Below, piece after piece: positions 1 to 14,633 of a DNA stretch of 64,000 nucleotides (its first letter is position 1; each line of letters begins with the position of its first letter). The notes under the pieces are model-generated. The model had not been told where the DNA came from. It made no database searches and saw nothing but the letters and a program-made list of their open reading frames with translations. Position numbers and translations under genes: made by a program. This DNA comes from Aphrophora alni (taxonomy: Eukaryota; Arthropoda; Insecta; Hemiptera; Aphrophoridae). The DNA lies in contig OY740770.1 of NCBI GenBank assembly GCA_963513935.1, positions 90,699,301 to 90,763,300 on the forward strand, given 5' to 3'.

Positions 1-179
1 ATATATTGGTATTGACGGATTAAAACAAAATGAATGGAGCATTTCATTGTGTATACTGACCTTTTTTAAGATTTATAAGATATATTTTAGGTCAAAAATA
101 AAATAACAACAACCGGTAGTTGTTAAATCTTGACAAATAACAAAATACATGCTGTATCTTTGAGCAATGAGAGTAAATA

Positions 180-475
180 ACTCGCCCAGCTCTTCAATAG
201 TTTTCGAGACTCGGTGATGCGAAGACCGAGGTCGCCGAAAGATAACGTCAAGGTAAGAAATAAGGTCACTAAGCTGCTAATATCATATTACAGTGCCGCG
301 ATGTGTATGAGATTCGTAGGGTAGAGCACTTCGAAACCGATCGCAGTGCCGATTCTCTAAACTTTGGAAGCGCTGTTTTAGTTATTTTCTTTCCGTAGAT
401 GGGTAAGATTATGACGCGCATACACGCTACGTTGCCATCCTGGGTGCGCCTTTACGCAGAGTGCCTATGACCAAT
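180..475. other. GC-richer unique-looking island, function unknown
   Basis: About 300 bases clearly richer in G and C, and in CpG, than the surrounding sequence. It contains splice-like strings: CAAGGTAAG near 250-258, TTACAG ending near 293, and TTTCCGTAG near 390-398. The gap between the first donor and acceptor is only about 40 bases, very short for an animal intron, and neither strand gives a recognisable protein. It could be part of a non-coding exon, a promoter-proximal region or an unknown repeat. Confidence 0.2.
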
Positions 476-548
476 TACCACTATATAATATTTTTTTGAA
501 TTGTTTCAAGAGATACAAATGTCTTGGAACTGATTTTCGAGTGTAATT

Positions 549-645
549 AAAAAAAAAAAAAAAAAATTATATATATTTTTGAAAAGTTACATTTTGAAAA
601 TGTTTTACAAAAAATAAATAAATAAATAAATAAAAAAAAATAAAA
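549..645. repeat. A-rich simple sequence with (AAAT)n
   Basis: A homopolymer A run (about 549-566) is followed by a short (AAAT)n tract around 611-633 and more A-rich sequence. It is simple low-complexity DNA; an old retroposon tail is possible, but no body was recognised next to it. Confidence 0.7.
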
Positions 646-3145
646 ATTTAAAAGCTCCAAAGCTCGTTCGAGTTAAAAACTGCAAATTCTGAAGTTTCTT
701 CAAGAAATATGTAAGAGCCACTAATATTTATGTGATAACGTGTGCTCAACTGCTGTGCCATATTATGGATTCGGATCATCAAGATTTTGTACTATTAAGA
801 AAATAGCAACATTACTATATCAAAAGTTACTATGAATAAACTGTTAACCCGCTAATAGTATTTAAACACCGAATAGCTGCAATGTCATTTTTTTTTTATG
901 AAATCATCCTTTTGAAAAAAAAAGGAAAATGGTTGTAAAAGTCTCAGTCATCAACTTCCGGGATAAAAAAGATGAACAAGTTCTGAAAATATACCATCCA
1001 ATTGCAAATAATTCAATATTCATTATCTAAAATATATCTAATTTTTCACATGTACTGCAACAAAAGCTTTCTTCGAAAGATCGACAATTGGAGTAGTGAT
1101 ACTACTTTGTGGAATTCAAACGATAATTACCAACATGGGTTACACTTGGTAAAAAACATTAAAATCGTTAATGATATCGCGGAAAGGAGTAGATATTTGA
1201 TTACATATTAAAAAGATAGATTAACTTACGACGAAGAACAAAAGCAAGCTATGATAAAAGCTATCAACATGTATCAAAAAGACTTCTTCCTATGTGTTTA
1301 AGAGAACATTGATAAAACCATTACAATATAAGATAACAGATAAATTATAATTTCACAATTGTCAGCGACGAACTACAATAAACAATTATTTTTACATATC
1401 ATTGAGCATGTATAATAATTTCTTTAATAATAAATGCAAAACTTCAACTTCATTTTTATCACTAAAACATCCTATTTTAAATATAGGGCAAATACTATCT
1501 TTAATGTAGTCAAACTTGACAAATATGAAACAAATGAAATTTAGCAACTGTACCAATAGACATTAAATGTTTTTACTATATTTTTGACTTGAAATATGTC
1601 TTATAAGTCTTAAAATAGATCAGAATACGTATTGAACAACAATAAGTTTTATTTTGAACTGTCGTCTTAAAATAACACGTTTCTTCGTGGAAAAACGTAA
1701 TTTTTAAGCAAAATGACAGTTATGATGAATGTCAATTAACAGTTTTCAACTTTAAAAACGACTTTTTAACTTTGGATTGCTTTTCAGCAACACCGAGACC
1801 TGTAGGGAACATAGTTCCGTACCAAAATATTGCAGGATAAGAATGTTACATTAAAAAGTATTTAAAAGTACACTCTCCCATAATAAATCCCATTTAAATT
1901 TCAACTCCTCGGTGGCACTGGTTATTATTTTTCAAATTGGTTAAAACTTTTCCCACCTCAATTTTTTGAATTTGAATCTATCTAGGAAGAGTATTTCTAT
2001 AAATTAGAGTGGTCGTTAAAGAACGAAAGTTCGAATTTTAGCTATTCCCAGATTGGATTAGAATTTTAAATAATGGGGTAGAGAGAGTCTTAATATTGCT
2101 ATCTGTTGCCTAGCTAAAGAAACAACAATCACAAAATAATAATAATTTGGCCATTTATTGCATCAAATGAACAAATGTGAGTATGTGCATGTGATACAAG
2201 ACATATTGTTAGAGTCATTATTATCAAGAAACCAAAATTACTGAAAACGTAACATGAACAGACCTGTTGTAATACTCAGTTTTTGAATTTTGAATTGGTA
2301 CCAATACATCAGCTGTTGCTAAAACGAATTTTATTATTGGTTTAAAGATGGACGATAGAAGTCAAGTTGAAGTCTGTGAATAACATTCAAAATAGTTAGA
2401 AAATAAATCAAAACAAATTTCCAAAATATGTATTTATATAGGTCGTAATGTCTAATTTTAAGGTAAACTAAGTATTTGTGTAAAATTGTGTTTAAATAAG
2501 TGAAATATATCTGTTACTATGGGATTATGGTTTTGAGACTTTGATCACGTGATTTGAGTTGAATATCCGGACAATGTAAGCGTGCGTGGAATCAGTCTAG
2601 AGGTGGCATATGAAATGGTCACGCGTGTTTTTGATTGGTGAAGGAAATATTTGGAGGACAATGAAATTTGTATTAAAGTAATTTTTTGAATATGTGAACA
2701 ATGTAGCTTAATATTTTAAAGTCGGAGTTGAGTCTAAAAAACAAATTATATCTCAGTTGTCGAAGTGTCTTCTCGTTTACAAATCATTTGTAAATCCGAA
2801 AACGACTTTTATATCTGTCCATCCACCCCCTCTCTTTCCGTCTTACTGGTATTGATAATTTTTGTAATTAAGGGGTAAGAGAACATGAATTAGCACAAAG
2901 AATTTAATTTTAGTGAATCTCTGAGGATCTGAAATTATTTAATTAAAAAATTTAGTAAGCTAAACAGACATTTTGCGAAATTTAATTGAATATTTGAATA
3001 GAACTCCCCTGCTCCAGTGTTAAAATTACTATAATAATAACACAAAACTAAACACGATTTTACTAAGAACACATATTATTTTTCCTGTTTGCTCTGATTT
3101 CCCAAGTCGTTTAAAGTAGCATAATAAAGGAATAATTATCACGTA

Positions 3146-3316
3146 TGTTCATGAAAGAGGCCCTTAGGGGCTCTGATGTTACTAGTATATCGAGTCAAGT
3201 CTTTTCATATGTACTCACATATGCATGTGTATGTATATGATCACTATTCACTTTATACTCTTATGTACATAAAAGAGCTGAATTCGCTTCAATAAACGAC
3301 AAGACGTATCTTTGAA
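3146..3316 (+). mobile_element. possible short solo LTR with 5-bp target duplication
   Basis: A 171-bp block begins with TGTTCATG and contains a TATA-like TACATAAAAG followed about 20 bases later by AATAAA, an order typical of LTR U3-R regions. The pentamer ACGTA lies immediately before it (3141-3145) and immediately after it (3317-3321), as a target-site duplication would. The right end reads GAA rather than the usual CA, no second copy is present in the window, and no coding relic is attached. It could equally be chance. Confidence 0.25.
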
Positions 3317-5770
3317 ACGTAGGTAATATTGAAATAAATATAAGAATATCCGGCACTGAATATGATATTGATTGTTATGAATAAGTTAAAAAATATAATA
3401 TCATTTAATGTTATTTTATTTTGCAACGAAAATGTGTTATGCAAGTTTTCCTGTCAGTGGTTTTTATTGCTATAATGGAATTAAATATTCCTATATACTA
3501 TGTGGAAACAGTTATGAAACACTTGCCTTGTGTCTATCTCTAAATACTTGATAACATTGTAATGTTAATAAGATTTTCTACTTTATTCAAAAACGATGTA
3601 ATTACAGAAATTTTACGTAACAAATATACGCAATTAACAATATAGTACACAATTGTATCTTGTATTGAAGTTTCCTTTATACTTACTAAATACATTATTC
3701 CCATGTTTGAAAATGGAGTTAATTATTAAAGGTAACATATACCAATTCCCTCCAAGCTGTTATTAGAATATAATAGATTTGTATCAGTCAAACCACAGTA
3801 GTGTGTAACTGTTCTTCTAAAATTATCCAATAATTTGTTGAATTCATATATCCTTATATTTAACGTGAAACCCAAATTAATATTGCAGTTGTTTGTACGA
3901 TATTAATGAGTTACAAGTGTACAAATATGAAATTATTTAATTAATTAATTGACACTAATTAAACCACATTTTTGAATTTGTTATAATGAACTGCATTTAG
4001 ATAGCAAAAGATTATTATGCTAGATTCTAGCTAATAAAAAACTTTTATATACACGATAAATAACATAATACTTAAAAAATTTAAGGACTTATTTGATTAT
4101 ATAATGTATTATTATAAAGAATATTCAGTTTGTATGTTTATAGCCAATAGAGTAATTCTAACATATTTTAAATTGAAAAGAAGGAAGTTAAATTTTAAGT
4201 AAAGGACGAATTTAAGCCAAACAGAAAGAAACTTAATAATTTCTTGTAAGCCTTGTTTCATCAACATTCGGTCTTGTGTCGACTGCGCTGGTAGAAGATA
4301 ACACGTGGAGGCTGTATAAGGTAACTACATCGCAAACTATTACTGAAATTTGAGTATATTTCTAGATCACTACTATTTACTTTCGTAAAAATATTTTTTT
4401 TATGGTAATGTGTTGTGTGTTAGGATAATATTCATATTGATGTGTAAAAGATCTAAAGTGGCTAAACATTTTAGTAAATTTTAAGGCAACTACGATTTGG
4501 AATGATCTGTGGATTCTCCCACTAAAGTGCCAAATTCTTCTGTAACAGCGTTTGATAAAGATTTATCTAAGGTTTATAATATAATATATCACTTAAATAT
4601 ATACGGCTAGACACTCTAATCGTTATACAGAGGGTATTGAACTATTAAATGTATGCCAATAATCGATGTACGGATGTTGAATCGAAAAAAGTACTCCAAT
4701 GAACTGAAACAAATTTACGTATTTCAAAAAGGTGATTTTATTCCTTTTAATATTGTTTGATTCCGAAACACAGGATATATAAATATGAAAATAATTCCAT
4801 TTTTGTTATCGACTATAAAAAAATAATAATAATAAAAAAATAAAATAAAAAAAACCATAATAATGACACTTGGTAAAAAAGAAAATTTATAATTTAATAC
4901 GTTTATTGGTTTTGAGACAGGTAAAATACATAAAAACACTATTATTAGACAGGTAATTAATGTTAATACTATTAACATTTTCCAAAACGAAAATACCAAC
5001 ATAAATATTGACAATGTTTAAGTGTGATATTTCCCATTAATAAAATAATAATATCAGAAGCATTTACTTATACGTATAAAATATTACCTGTAAAATATTT
5101 CTTATTTGTAAAATTTGGCTATCAAAAAACTCTTATAGTTTAAAATAATTTACGTTAAGCTTATATGTCGAGAATTTTTTCAACTGATTAGCTGTTTTGA
5201 ATTCTCTCTGATATGAATTGAATGTCTTTATTTCTATTCAACTCTCTGCATTGTAGAGCGTTCCGTTTGGAATATGAATACGCAGAACTCATTAGACATA
5301 AAACATGGAAAACAAAATCAGAACTGTATTTATTTATTTATGAAATAATGGCGTCCTTGCATAAAGGAAAGCACTACTTTAAAAGAAGTTTTTTTTAAAG
5401 AAATATACAAAATAATTTTATAATTTGTAAACAAAATAAGGTAAGAGCACTTTTATGATACTTACACACATCTTTCATTTTACAAATTTGCACTCTTGTA
5501 TATGATTTAAAATATATTGTTAGTAAATTTACTTCTCTATAAACATATGTATAACTAATTCTTTTCTTACTAATTTAACCATCATATATAACTTTATTAT
5601 TTTTCGCATATCTAAAGCAATTATTATTTATAAAAGCAGTCTACTTTTAATATTTACACATATTATACAGAAAATATCATACAAAACGATGTGCTTATAC
5701 GTTATACTAAAGGCAAATATATTATTACTATTTATAGTATTCAAAGGTTTTGTGTTATTATTATGAAAAA

Positions 5771-6055
5771 TTATGTACGAAAGAAAAAAGTCAAGGAAAG
5801 CAAATTACGATACATTTTCCCTGCATTATATTTAAAGATATATAGGATGTAAGGATCTCCTAAAGTGCAATATACTGGCACTCGCTTAGACGTATTGCGT
5901 TTTATTGTTAGTAGGAATAACGAAGAAATATTACTATCTGCACAAATTGTGTGGACTAAAGTGGATTTAAAAGACAAAACATTTATCTTCCGCTTCACTG
6001 TTTGGGCAGGGGATTTGTGTAGTAATTTACTATTTCCCAAATTTGACTCTCAACT
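5771..6055. repeat. dispersed repeat R1, copy 1
   Basis: The segment shares long near-identical words with 63765-63970 (reverse complement) and a shorter core with 24225-24330 (same orientation). The best-conserved core runs through GTGTGGACTAAAGTGG and AGATAAATG (the latter as its complement). Both long copies have a fairly open frame reading from FKSTLVHTICAD (here) or IKSTLVHTICAD (63.8 kb), but the copies differ by indels and I know no protein like it. This is an interspersed repeat of unknown class; a fragment of a transposon gene is possible. Confidence 0.6.
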
Positions 6056-8003
6056 AATTTAGCTATTTTGGCCTCTGGGATGTTAGGATCTTGAGAGCTG
6101 AAATAGCGGTTATTGATGAAATGTACATATAAAACTCTAGTACAATACATTGACCTTATGACTTTCCATCGCCTTCACCTCCATTACACTTTTTACAAAT
6201 CCAATTAGGCTTTAATTTTTTATTAAATACCAATTATGGTATTCATATCACTGTTTAAATTCAACACTATTAGTAGTCCAACAGATTTTGTTTGTTTTTC
6301 TTTACGTATGTTAGTTGTTTTTTCTTTATATTAATAATATATTGGCCTCAAAAGCACTGAAGATATAATAGTAAAATAAATTTGACTAATTGGTTATATT
6401 TAGCTACATAAATTAAAGTTATTGAGATATATTGATATATAATTGAGAATGTTTTCTTCCATTTTTAAGAATATTTACAAGGGTATAGTTTGTTAGTAGA
6501 TTAGGAAGGATTTTTTTTTTAAATTTACAAAAAAACTCATGTACAGGGTGAATAAACAAAATAAAATAAAGTTACACATTGTTGTATATTTCTAAACCAA
6601 TTGTTTAAATATTTATTTTTATTAAAACACATGCATTTTAAACCACTTTAGACCAAATTGTCTCTTTAAAAAAAATTACGAATCTTATATAGTTTGTTGA
6701 TTCAAAAAGTATTTAAATTATAAATCAATTACAGTAAAAGATTTCGGTTCATTAAAACGGGTATCTTTATATATGTATTGTTAAGATTTGAATAATGAAT
6801 ACAATTTATTGAATCTTAGATTGTCTACTTTGTGTTAAGAATGAAATAATTAATTATAAAAACATTTCAAAATAAGTTTTAAACACAAAAAAAACTTATT
6901 TTGCAAGTTCTGTTGATTGCAGGTACGTGTAGTTTTGCAAAAATTTTGTTAGTTTCACTGTTAAAAACTACGAAAATATCTAAGTGTCAACTTCTAGCAA
7001 TAAAAATTACTGAAGTTCCGGAATATACGTTCTGCATATTTATATAGCTTTAAAATGTAGAGTGTTGTTATTTTTTTATTTTTGCAATAACAATTAGTAA
7101 TTCTAAAATATAATTACTGTATACTTGATTTTATTATGTGAATTAAATCTATACTTACTGTTTATGTATTAGAAAAGGCAAGGTCCTTGAAGCAGTACTG
7201 TTCAACTGCAGGATATTAAAAGTTAATTAAACTAATATTGCGAAACATTAAAAGCATAGAGGAAACATTTGAGAACAACATCTAACACAGTTAGTTTTCT
7301 AGTTATTCCCACATGTTGTAGTCTATTATTATAACTTGAGCAACATATTAAAATAATTATACAGTTTTAGTGAACATGTGTCCTGATCACTTTATTTTCA
7401 GTATATTTATCAATTAATTAATTTACTTGTTTTTCCTCTCTTTAAATAACAAATTTTTGATATATAGAAGCTCACGATAGCATTAATTATAATTTGATTT
7501 ATCTAAAGGGATATTTACATGTATCCGACATACATATTAAAACTCACACTTTAATGTTCAATTTAAATTCATTGAAAATAATTTGTTATATTTTATCGTC
7601 GAATCTCAGTTTCGTCGTGTCTCGGTTTTTTATAGTTTCTGGAGACTTAGTTTGGCAGTCCCTAAACAATCTTAATAAAGAATGGTTCGTGATCTATTTA
7701 AAACAAATTCTAAAATTATCTCATCTCTCAAGTTATAACTGCTAAACCTGTGTTTATGCTGTTCTTTGCTTATATATTCCCTCGATATTTTTCGTGCCCC
7801 AAAACCAGATTTCATATTTTTATTTAAAATAGAAAATAAAAGTACCAAAACATTTCGAATTGAAAAAAAGTTACAATTTAGTATTCATGAAAGATAAATT
7901 GTTTTCAGTGCTCAATACATGTCAACATAGCCATATCTCCTTTATAACCAAATGAAATATAATAAAATATTTAAAATAAATAGTTTATTTGTGCAACACA
8001 AAT

Positions 8004-8050
8004 ACGAGACGACGTTTCAACTAGGTACTAAGTCATCATCCTCAGTTGCT
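8004..8050 (-). other. Penelope-type terminal module, hammerhead-like core
   Basis: On the minus strand this reads CTGAGGATGATGACTT, a spacer, then GTTGAAACGTCGTC, followed by an AT-rich stretch with AATAAA. The CTGANGA and GAAA strings in this order are the conserved core of hammerhead ribozymes, which are known from the terminal repeats of Penelope-like elements. The intervening bases form only a weak stem by eye, so the ribozyme is probably decayed. Similar modules occur at 36608-36635, 37731-37772 and 39915-40158. Confidence 0.35.
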
Positions 8051-9045
8051 AAGCGTATAGAGATTCTACAGACAGCGAAGTTTCACTTAATTCGTACATG
8101 TAACAGGGTTATGTATTTCTGTGTACGTTATGCATTTATTTCATACAGTCAATAAACAACGGCTGATATTACTTTTACTTATTCCTCGTTTAAAATCAAA
8201 TTGTGTAACAGAACCGTGTCACAATAATCAATATAAAGTACCGTTTCAAATCATATGTATTATACAAGATGTTAGAATTAGATTAATACATGTATATTGT
8301 CGATTAAATTTTACCCTTATAATTTACCAGGTTATAATATATACTATCAGGTTTTCTTATAGGAGTGACTTTAATACTATATTTAATGATATTTTCAAAG
8401 TTATATTCAATTTATATTTTCATGTTATTTTTTTAATTTTGCATGGATTACATTTCGGTTATTTAGTTACACAGAATTGTAGCCATCTTGCAATTATTTT
8501 ATACAATTGAAAAGAATAATTATTGGTCGAAATATTCATAAATATTGATAGGTTTATTTTTATTATAATGTTTTCAATAAGCAATGTAACATCTGACTAA
8601 CAGTAACAATCTGGAGTACAAAATGGTAAAAATATAATTAATGTGCCAACCAATTAACCATACTGTTTCCTTCCATGGTTTTAGTTACTAGTATTTAATC
8701 CTGCATTACTCAGCCAAAATATGTTTAAAAAAAAATAATAAAAATAAACTTTTTTATTTTAAATAGATGGCCCACCAATGATGGTAGTTTTACCAATTGT
8801 TATGTATTGGAGTATAAATAATCCCATTTCTGTTAATTTACTAAATGAGTATATAGTTAAAAAAACTGGTTTAAGCAAAAAAATAAAAATAATAATTAGA
8901 AGTTTCGTGTAATCGTCATTAATATTACAAGTAATTTTCAGTTTCTCACATCGATCAGGATTTATTGCATTTCTTTTTGAGTGTTTGTTTTTAAGATAAC
9001 TTTTGGTCATTGATGTGTGAAATAGTCAGGAGACTGAAAGGTTAA

Positions 9046-9117
9046 AATAAAAAAAAAATAATAATAATAATAAATAAATAAAAAAAAATATATATAAAAA
9101 AAAAATAAAAAAAAACA
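9046..9117. repeat. A-rich low-complexity tract
   Basis: Mixed runs of A with AAT, AAAT and AT units, about 72 bases. Simple low-complexity sequence; no attached element was recognised. The 490 bases from here to the CA microsatellite hold nothing I can identify. Confidence 0.8.
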
Positions 9118-9606
9118 GTCCTCCTTCGATATTTTTAATATTTTGTTCTTACATAAATTACCGTAGTATGAAATGGCTATTTATTATACTACTGGATATA
9201 ATGTTATTGTATTTACAACAAATGAATATATAAAATAATATTATTAATTAAGAAAAAAAATAAAGTCTAAAAATGGTTGTTAATAGTAACTTATCCTAAA
9301 ATTTTCAATACTTTGTCATGTGTTAATTATTACAAGTCAGTATTTAATAGTTTTATAAAATATGTATCCATATTGTTTTTCTACTAAAACTAGCTTACTG
9401 TGAGCATAAGTTGGGGCATACAATAGGTATATCTTAATTCATACTCTAATTAGAAGAATCTTTATTTTCTTCATAAGTTTTAGAAGAAAAAATATATTAT
9501 CAATTTCCTTCAGGATCTAAATACTCTGAATAAATGATACTTTTAGAAATAATTATATTAAGATGATTTATATTATAAATACCGTAGTTGATCAAAACGC
9601 CCGTTT

Positions 9607-12263
<2,657 letters not shown>

Positions 12264-12275
12264 AATTCCCCTCTC
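12264..12275 (-). other. polypurine tract of element A
   Basis: On the element strand GAGAGGGGAATT lies directly against the start of the 3' LTR (TGCAACGG). This is the expected place and composition of the RNase-H-resistant primer for plus-strand DNA synthesis. It confirms both the strand of the element and the LTR boundary. Confidence 0.85.
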
Positions 12276-13070
12276 AAAAACTTAAAATTTTGACATTAAA
12301 ATCCCTTTTTTAGATTTTAAAATTTTATGTTCCTTAAATTTTTCTATTCTCTTTACATATTTACTTCCTTTCTATTTAAAAAACATAATTATCTATATAA
12401 CATGAAAACTTACTATCTATAAAACAATCCTATTTCTAACATAAATGATTAATTGGTGACATATATATTTTTCAAAAACATGGTAATAAACATGACATAT
12501 TCATATGAAAACAATCCTTATTTTATACAAATACATATATATTTTTCATGTTCGATAGTTCATTTCGTCTCTCTTTCATCTGAAACAGTCTATTTAGCAT
12601 GATTATACATAGTTATACACATTTACACTTTATCCTAACTTTTTTTTAAATATAAATTTTGACACAAATTTAATCACTTTTGCACTAAGGTAAGTTACAT
12701 AAATCAAGCCATCCTTACTTTTAATTGATTTCGCGCTAGGTTAGATTACGCCAAGTAACAGATTGGAATTCCTTTGAATGTTGACATTTCTTGTTTCCGT
12801 TATCGCTATAACGAAAGAACCCCCCTCTACCTTAATTACTGTACAATTTTCATGTCTTCCGGATGCTTGTTTATTTAGTAACTGACCTACGCAACTTGTC
12901 CCAAATCTCCCCCTCGCTTTTATCGAAACAGCTGGTTTTTATCTACCGTTGCGATTTTATTCTGAACTTTATTCCTTTTGGATTTATTACATATTATTAT
13001 GGACGATGTTTATGATTACGAATTTACGAATTTACCTATTCTACTTTATGTTTACTGTTATTTTACTATC
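12276..13070 (-). other. non-coding 3' interior of element A
   Basis: About 800 bases between the end of the protease frame and the polypurine tract. It is AT-rich with no open frame of note and nothing resembling reverse transcriptase, RNase H or integrase. In an autonomous relative pol would continue here, so the region may mark a large ancestral deletion or replacement. Confidence 0.7.
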
Positions 13071-14633
13071 CTAACCTTTATTTCTAGTTTTTAACTTTAC
13101 CGTTGGTTTATTTTTTATTTTTAGTTTTACGAATACGTTTCCCTTCCTTTTTAACTTAAATTTATTCTTCCCCTTCCTTTTTTGACTATGCTTTAATTTT
13201 GTTTTGAATTTAACCTTTTTGGTTACGTCTTGATTTTTGAACTTTTTTGTTTCGTTCGCTCCTAACTTATTAAGGTTTGGGTTTGATTGACTACTGGACT
13301 CCCCTTTTGGAATTAAGCTAAATTCGAACTTAGGTATGTTTACCAGTGATCCCTTCATTTTTGCGTGGTCTCCATTTTGTATTTGGTGCTTAAGACTGAC
13401 TTCTTTATTTACGACGACTTTGCTTAGCCCTTGTACGAATAACTCACGACTCTGAAGCTTTTTTGGATATAGTTCTTCCCTTTTCTCGCTCGCTTCGCTC
13501 TTCTTCCTGCTTCTTCTTGGATAGGTTGCTCCACTTTTAATCTCTTTTTGGATTTTAAAGTTCCTTCCTTGAATTGGCATCTTCCTTTCGACCGTGTTTT
13601 GGTTTCTAAGGTTTATCTCCTGTTTTCCTTTGAGTTCAAACTCCCTTCCCCTCTCTAAGTTTCCCCTTCTCCTGTTCCTTCCTGTATTGTCTCGTTCGGT
13701 GTTGTCGGCTTCGGTTTTTTCTTTCCTCCCGTCACGTTTGTTGTTTACACGTCCTGTTTGGTCAATTCTGGTATTTTCTCCCCCTTTGTCACGTTCGGCT
13801 TGGTCACGTTCGGTTCCCTCATTTTTTACTTCTACACTGGGTAATGTAGTAACATATAACGCCCCATTCGCTCGCATTATAGTATTTGGACCTCCTATAT
13901 TGCTAATTTGATTTCGCAATTTCCGTACACAGATTTTAGCTGACGGTTGTTCTATGTCCAATCTATTTAATAGATTGGTTTTTGAAGTTACTTTTTTAGC
14001 TTCTTCGATGAAATTTATTTTTCTGTTTTCCCCTTCTACATTTATTATTACGTATTTTTCCTCCATATTAATTTTCGCGTTTAACTCGAATAGGCTATTA
14101 CATCCTAATATACCTAAACTAGTTAACTTTGGTACTACCAGAAAATTTATATCTACTACTCTGTCGTTAAATTGCACGGGTATTGATACTTGTTTTGAAA
14201 CTCTTTGGTTTTTCTGTTTAATGGCTGTTACTACTTCGACGTTATAAACTGTTAATTCTAAAAATTTGTTTCCCCGTCCTTTTAACTCCTCCAAATATTC
14301 AGCTTGTATACACGACCACTGCGCTCCCGTGTCTACTAAAACTTTTATATTTGTTTGATGAATTTTGACGTTTATTTCCGGACATTTTTCTAATAATTTT
14401 GTTTGAACGTTGATATTTTCGCCTTCTGTCATTAACTCTTCCCTAATATCGCATGAAATGTTTTGTAATTTCCCTACTGATTTTAATGTTGGATTTTTAA
14501 TTTTTGAAAAGTTTTCTAAAAGTTTCTCTGTTTTGATTTTATTTTTTACATTTTGATCTGCGGCCCCGAATCCTGTCTTTGCCTGTAACCGTTTTCTTTT
14601 GCTTTTTTCCGGGACCTTATAACCTAGTTTTTT
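13071..14633 (-). CDS. element A pro frame: retropepsin with long basic tail
   Basis: Aspartic protease frame of the retrotransposon, which would mature Gag inside the particle. It is read by -1 frameshift from gag at 14627-14633 and runs to the stop at 13071, about 520 codons; the first ATG is at 14432. The catalytic loop VLVDTGAQWSCIQ (D-T-G-A) is about 40 residues after that ATG, and a flap-distal GILGCNSL about 75 residues later matches the hydrophobic-hydrophobic-Gly motif of retropepsins. The protein then becomes a low-complexity charged region (repeated ERD, TGR and KREE words), ending in a Lys-rich tail. A polymerase would normally follow; here there is a stop codon. The basic tail might bind nucleic acid, since neither frame has a CCHC zinc knuckle, but that is inference. 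Confidence 0.85.
   Translation of the reverse strand, partial: KKLGYKVPEKSKRKRLQAKTGFGAADQNVKNKIKTEKLLENFSKIKNPTLKSVGKLQNISCDIREELMTEGENINVQTKLLEKCPEINVKIHQTNIKVLVDTGAQWSCIQAEYLEELKGRGNKFLELTVYNVEVVTAIKQKNQRVSKQVSIPVQFNDRVVDINFLVVPKLTSLGILGCNSLFELNAKINMEEKYVIINVEGENRKINFIEEAKKVTSKTNLLNRLDIEQPSAKICVRKLRNQISNIGGPNTIMRANGALYVTTLPSVEVKNEGTERDQAERDKGGENTRIDQTGRVNNKRDGRKEKTEADNTERDNTGRNRRRGNLERGREFELKGKQEINLRNQNTVERKMPIQGRNFKIQKEIKSGATYPRRSRKKSEASEKREELYPKKLQSRELFVQGLSKVVVNKEVSLKHQIQNGDHAKMKGSLVNIPKFEFSLIPKGESSSQSNPNLNKLGANETKKFKNQDVTKKVKFKTKLKHSQKRKGKNKFKLKRKGNVFVKLKIKNKPTVKLKTRNKG

Larger units (their letters stand above)
1..9045. other. AT-rich non-coding stretch, no gene recognised
   Basis: No frame in this stretch resembles a known protein, and the longest open frames are short and hydrophobic or AT-biased, as expected by chance. 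It holds a GC-richer island at 180-475, A-rich simple sequence near 549-645, an LTR-like block at 3146-3316, a copy of dispersed repeat R1 near 5771-6055 and a Penelope-type terminal module near 8004-8050. These are listed separately. The remainder shows nothing I can support. Confidence 0.6.

Noticed and set aside
8121..8510. 129-codon plus-strand frame
   Set aside because: Rich in Ile, Leu, Phe and Tyr, as random AT-rich DNA gives; no motif, no second copy, and it overlaps a transposon-like module.
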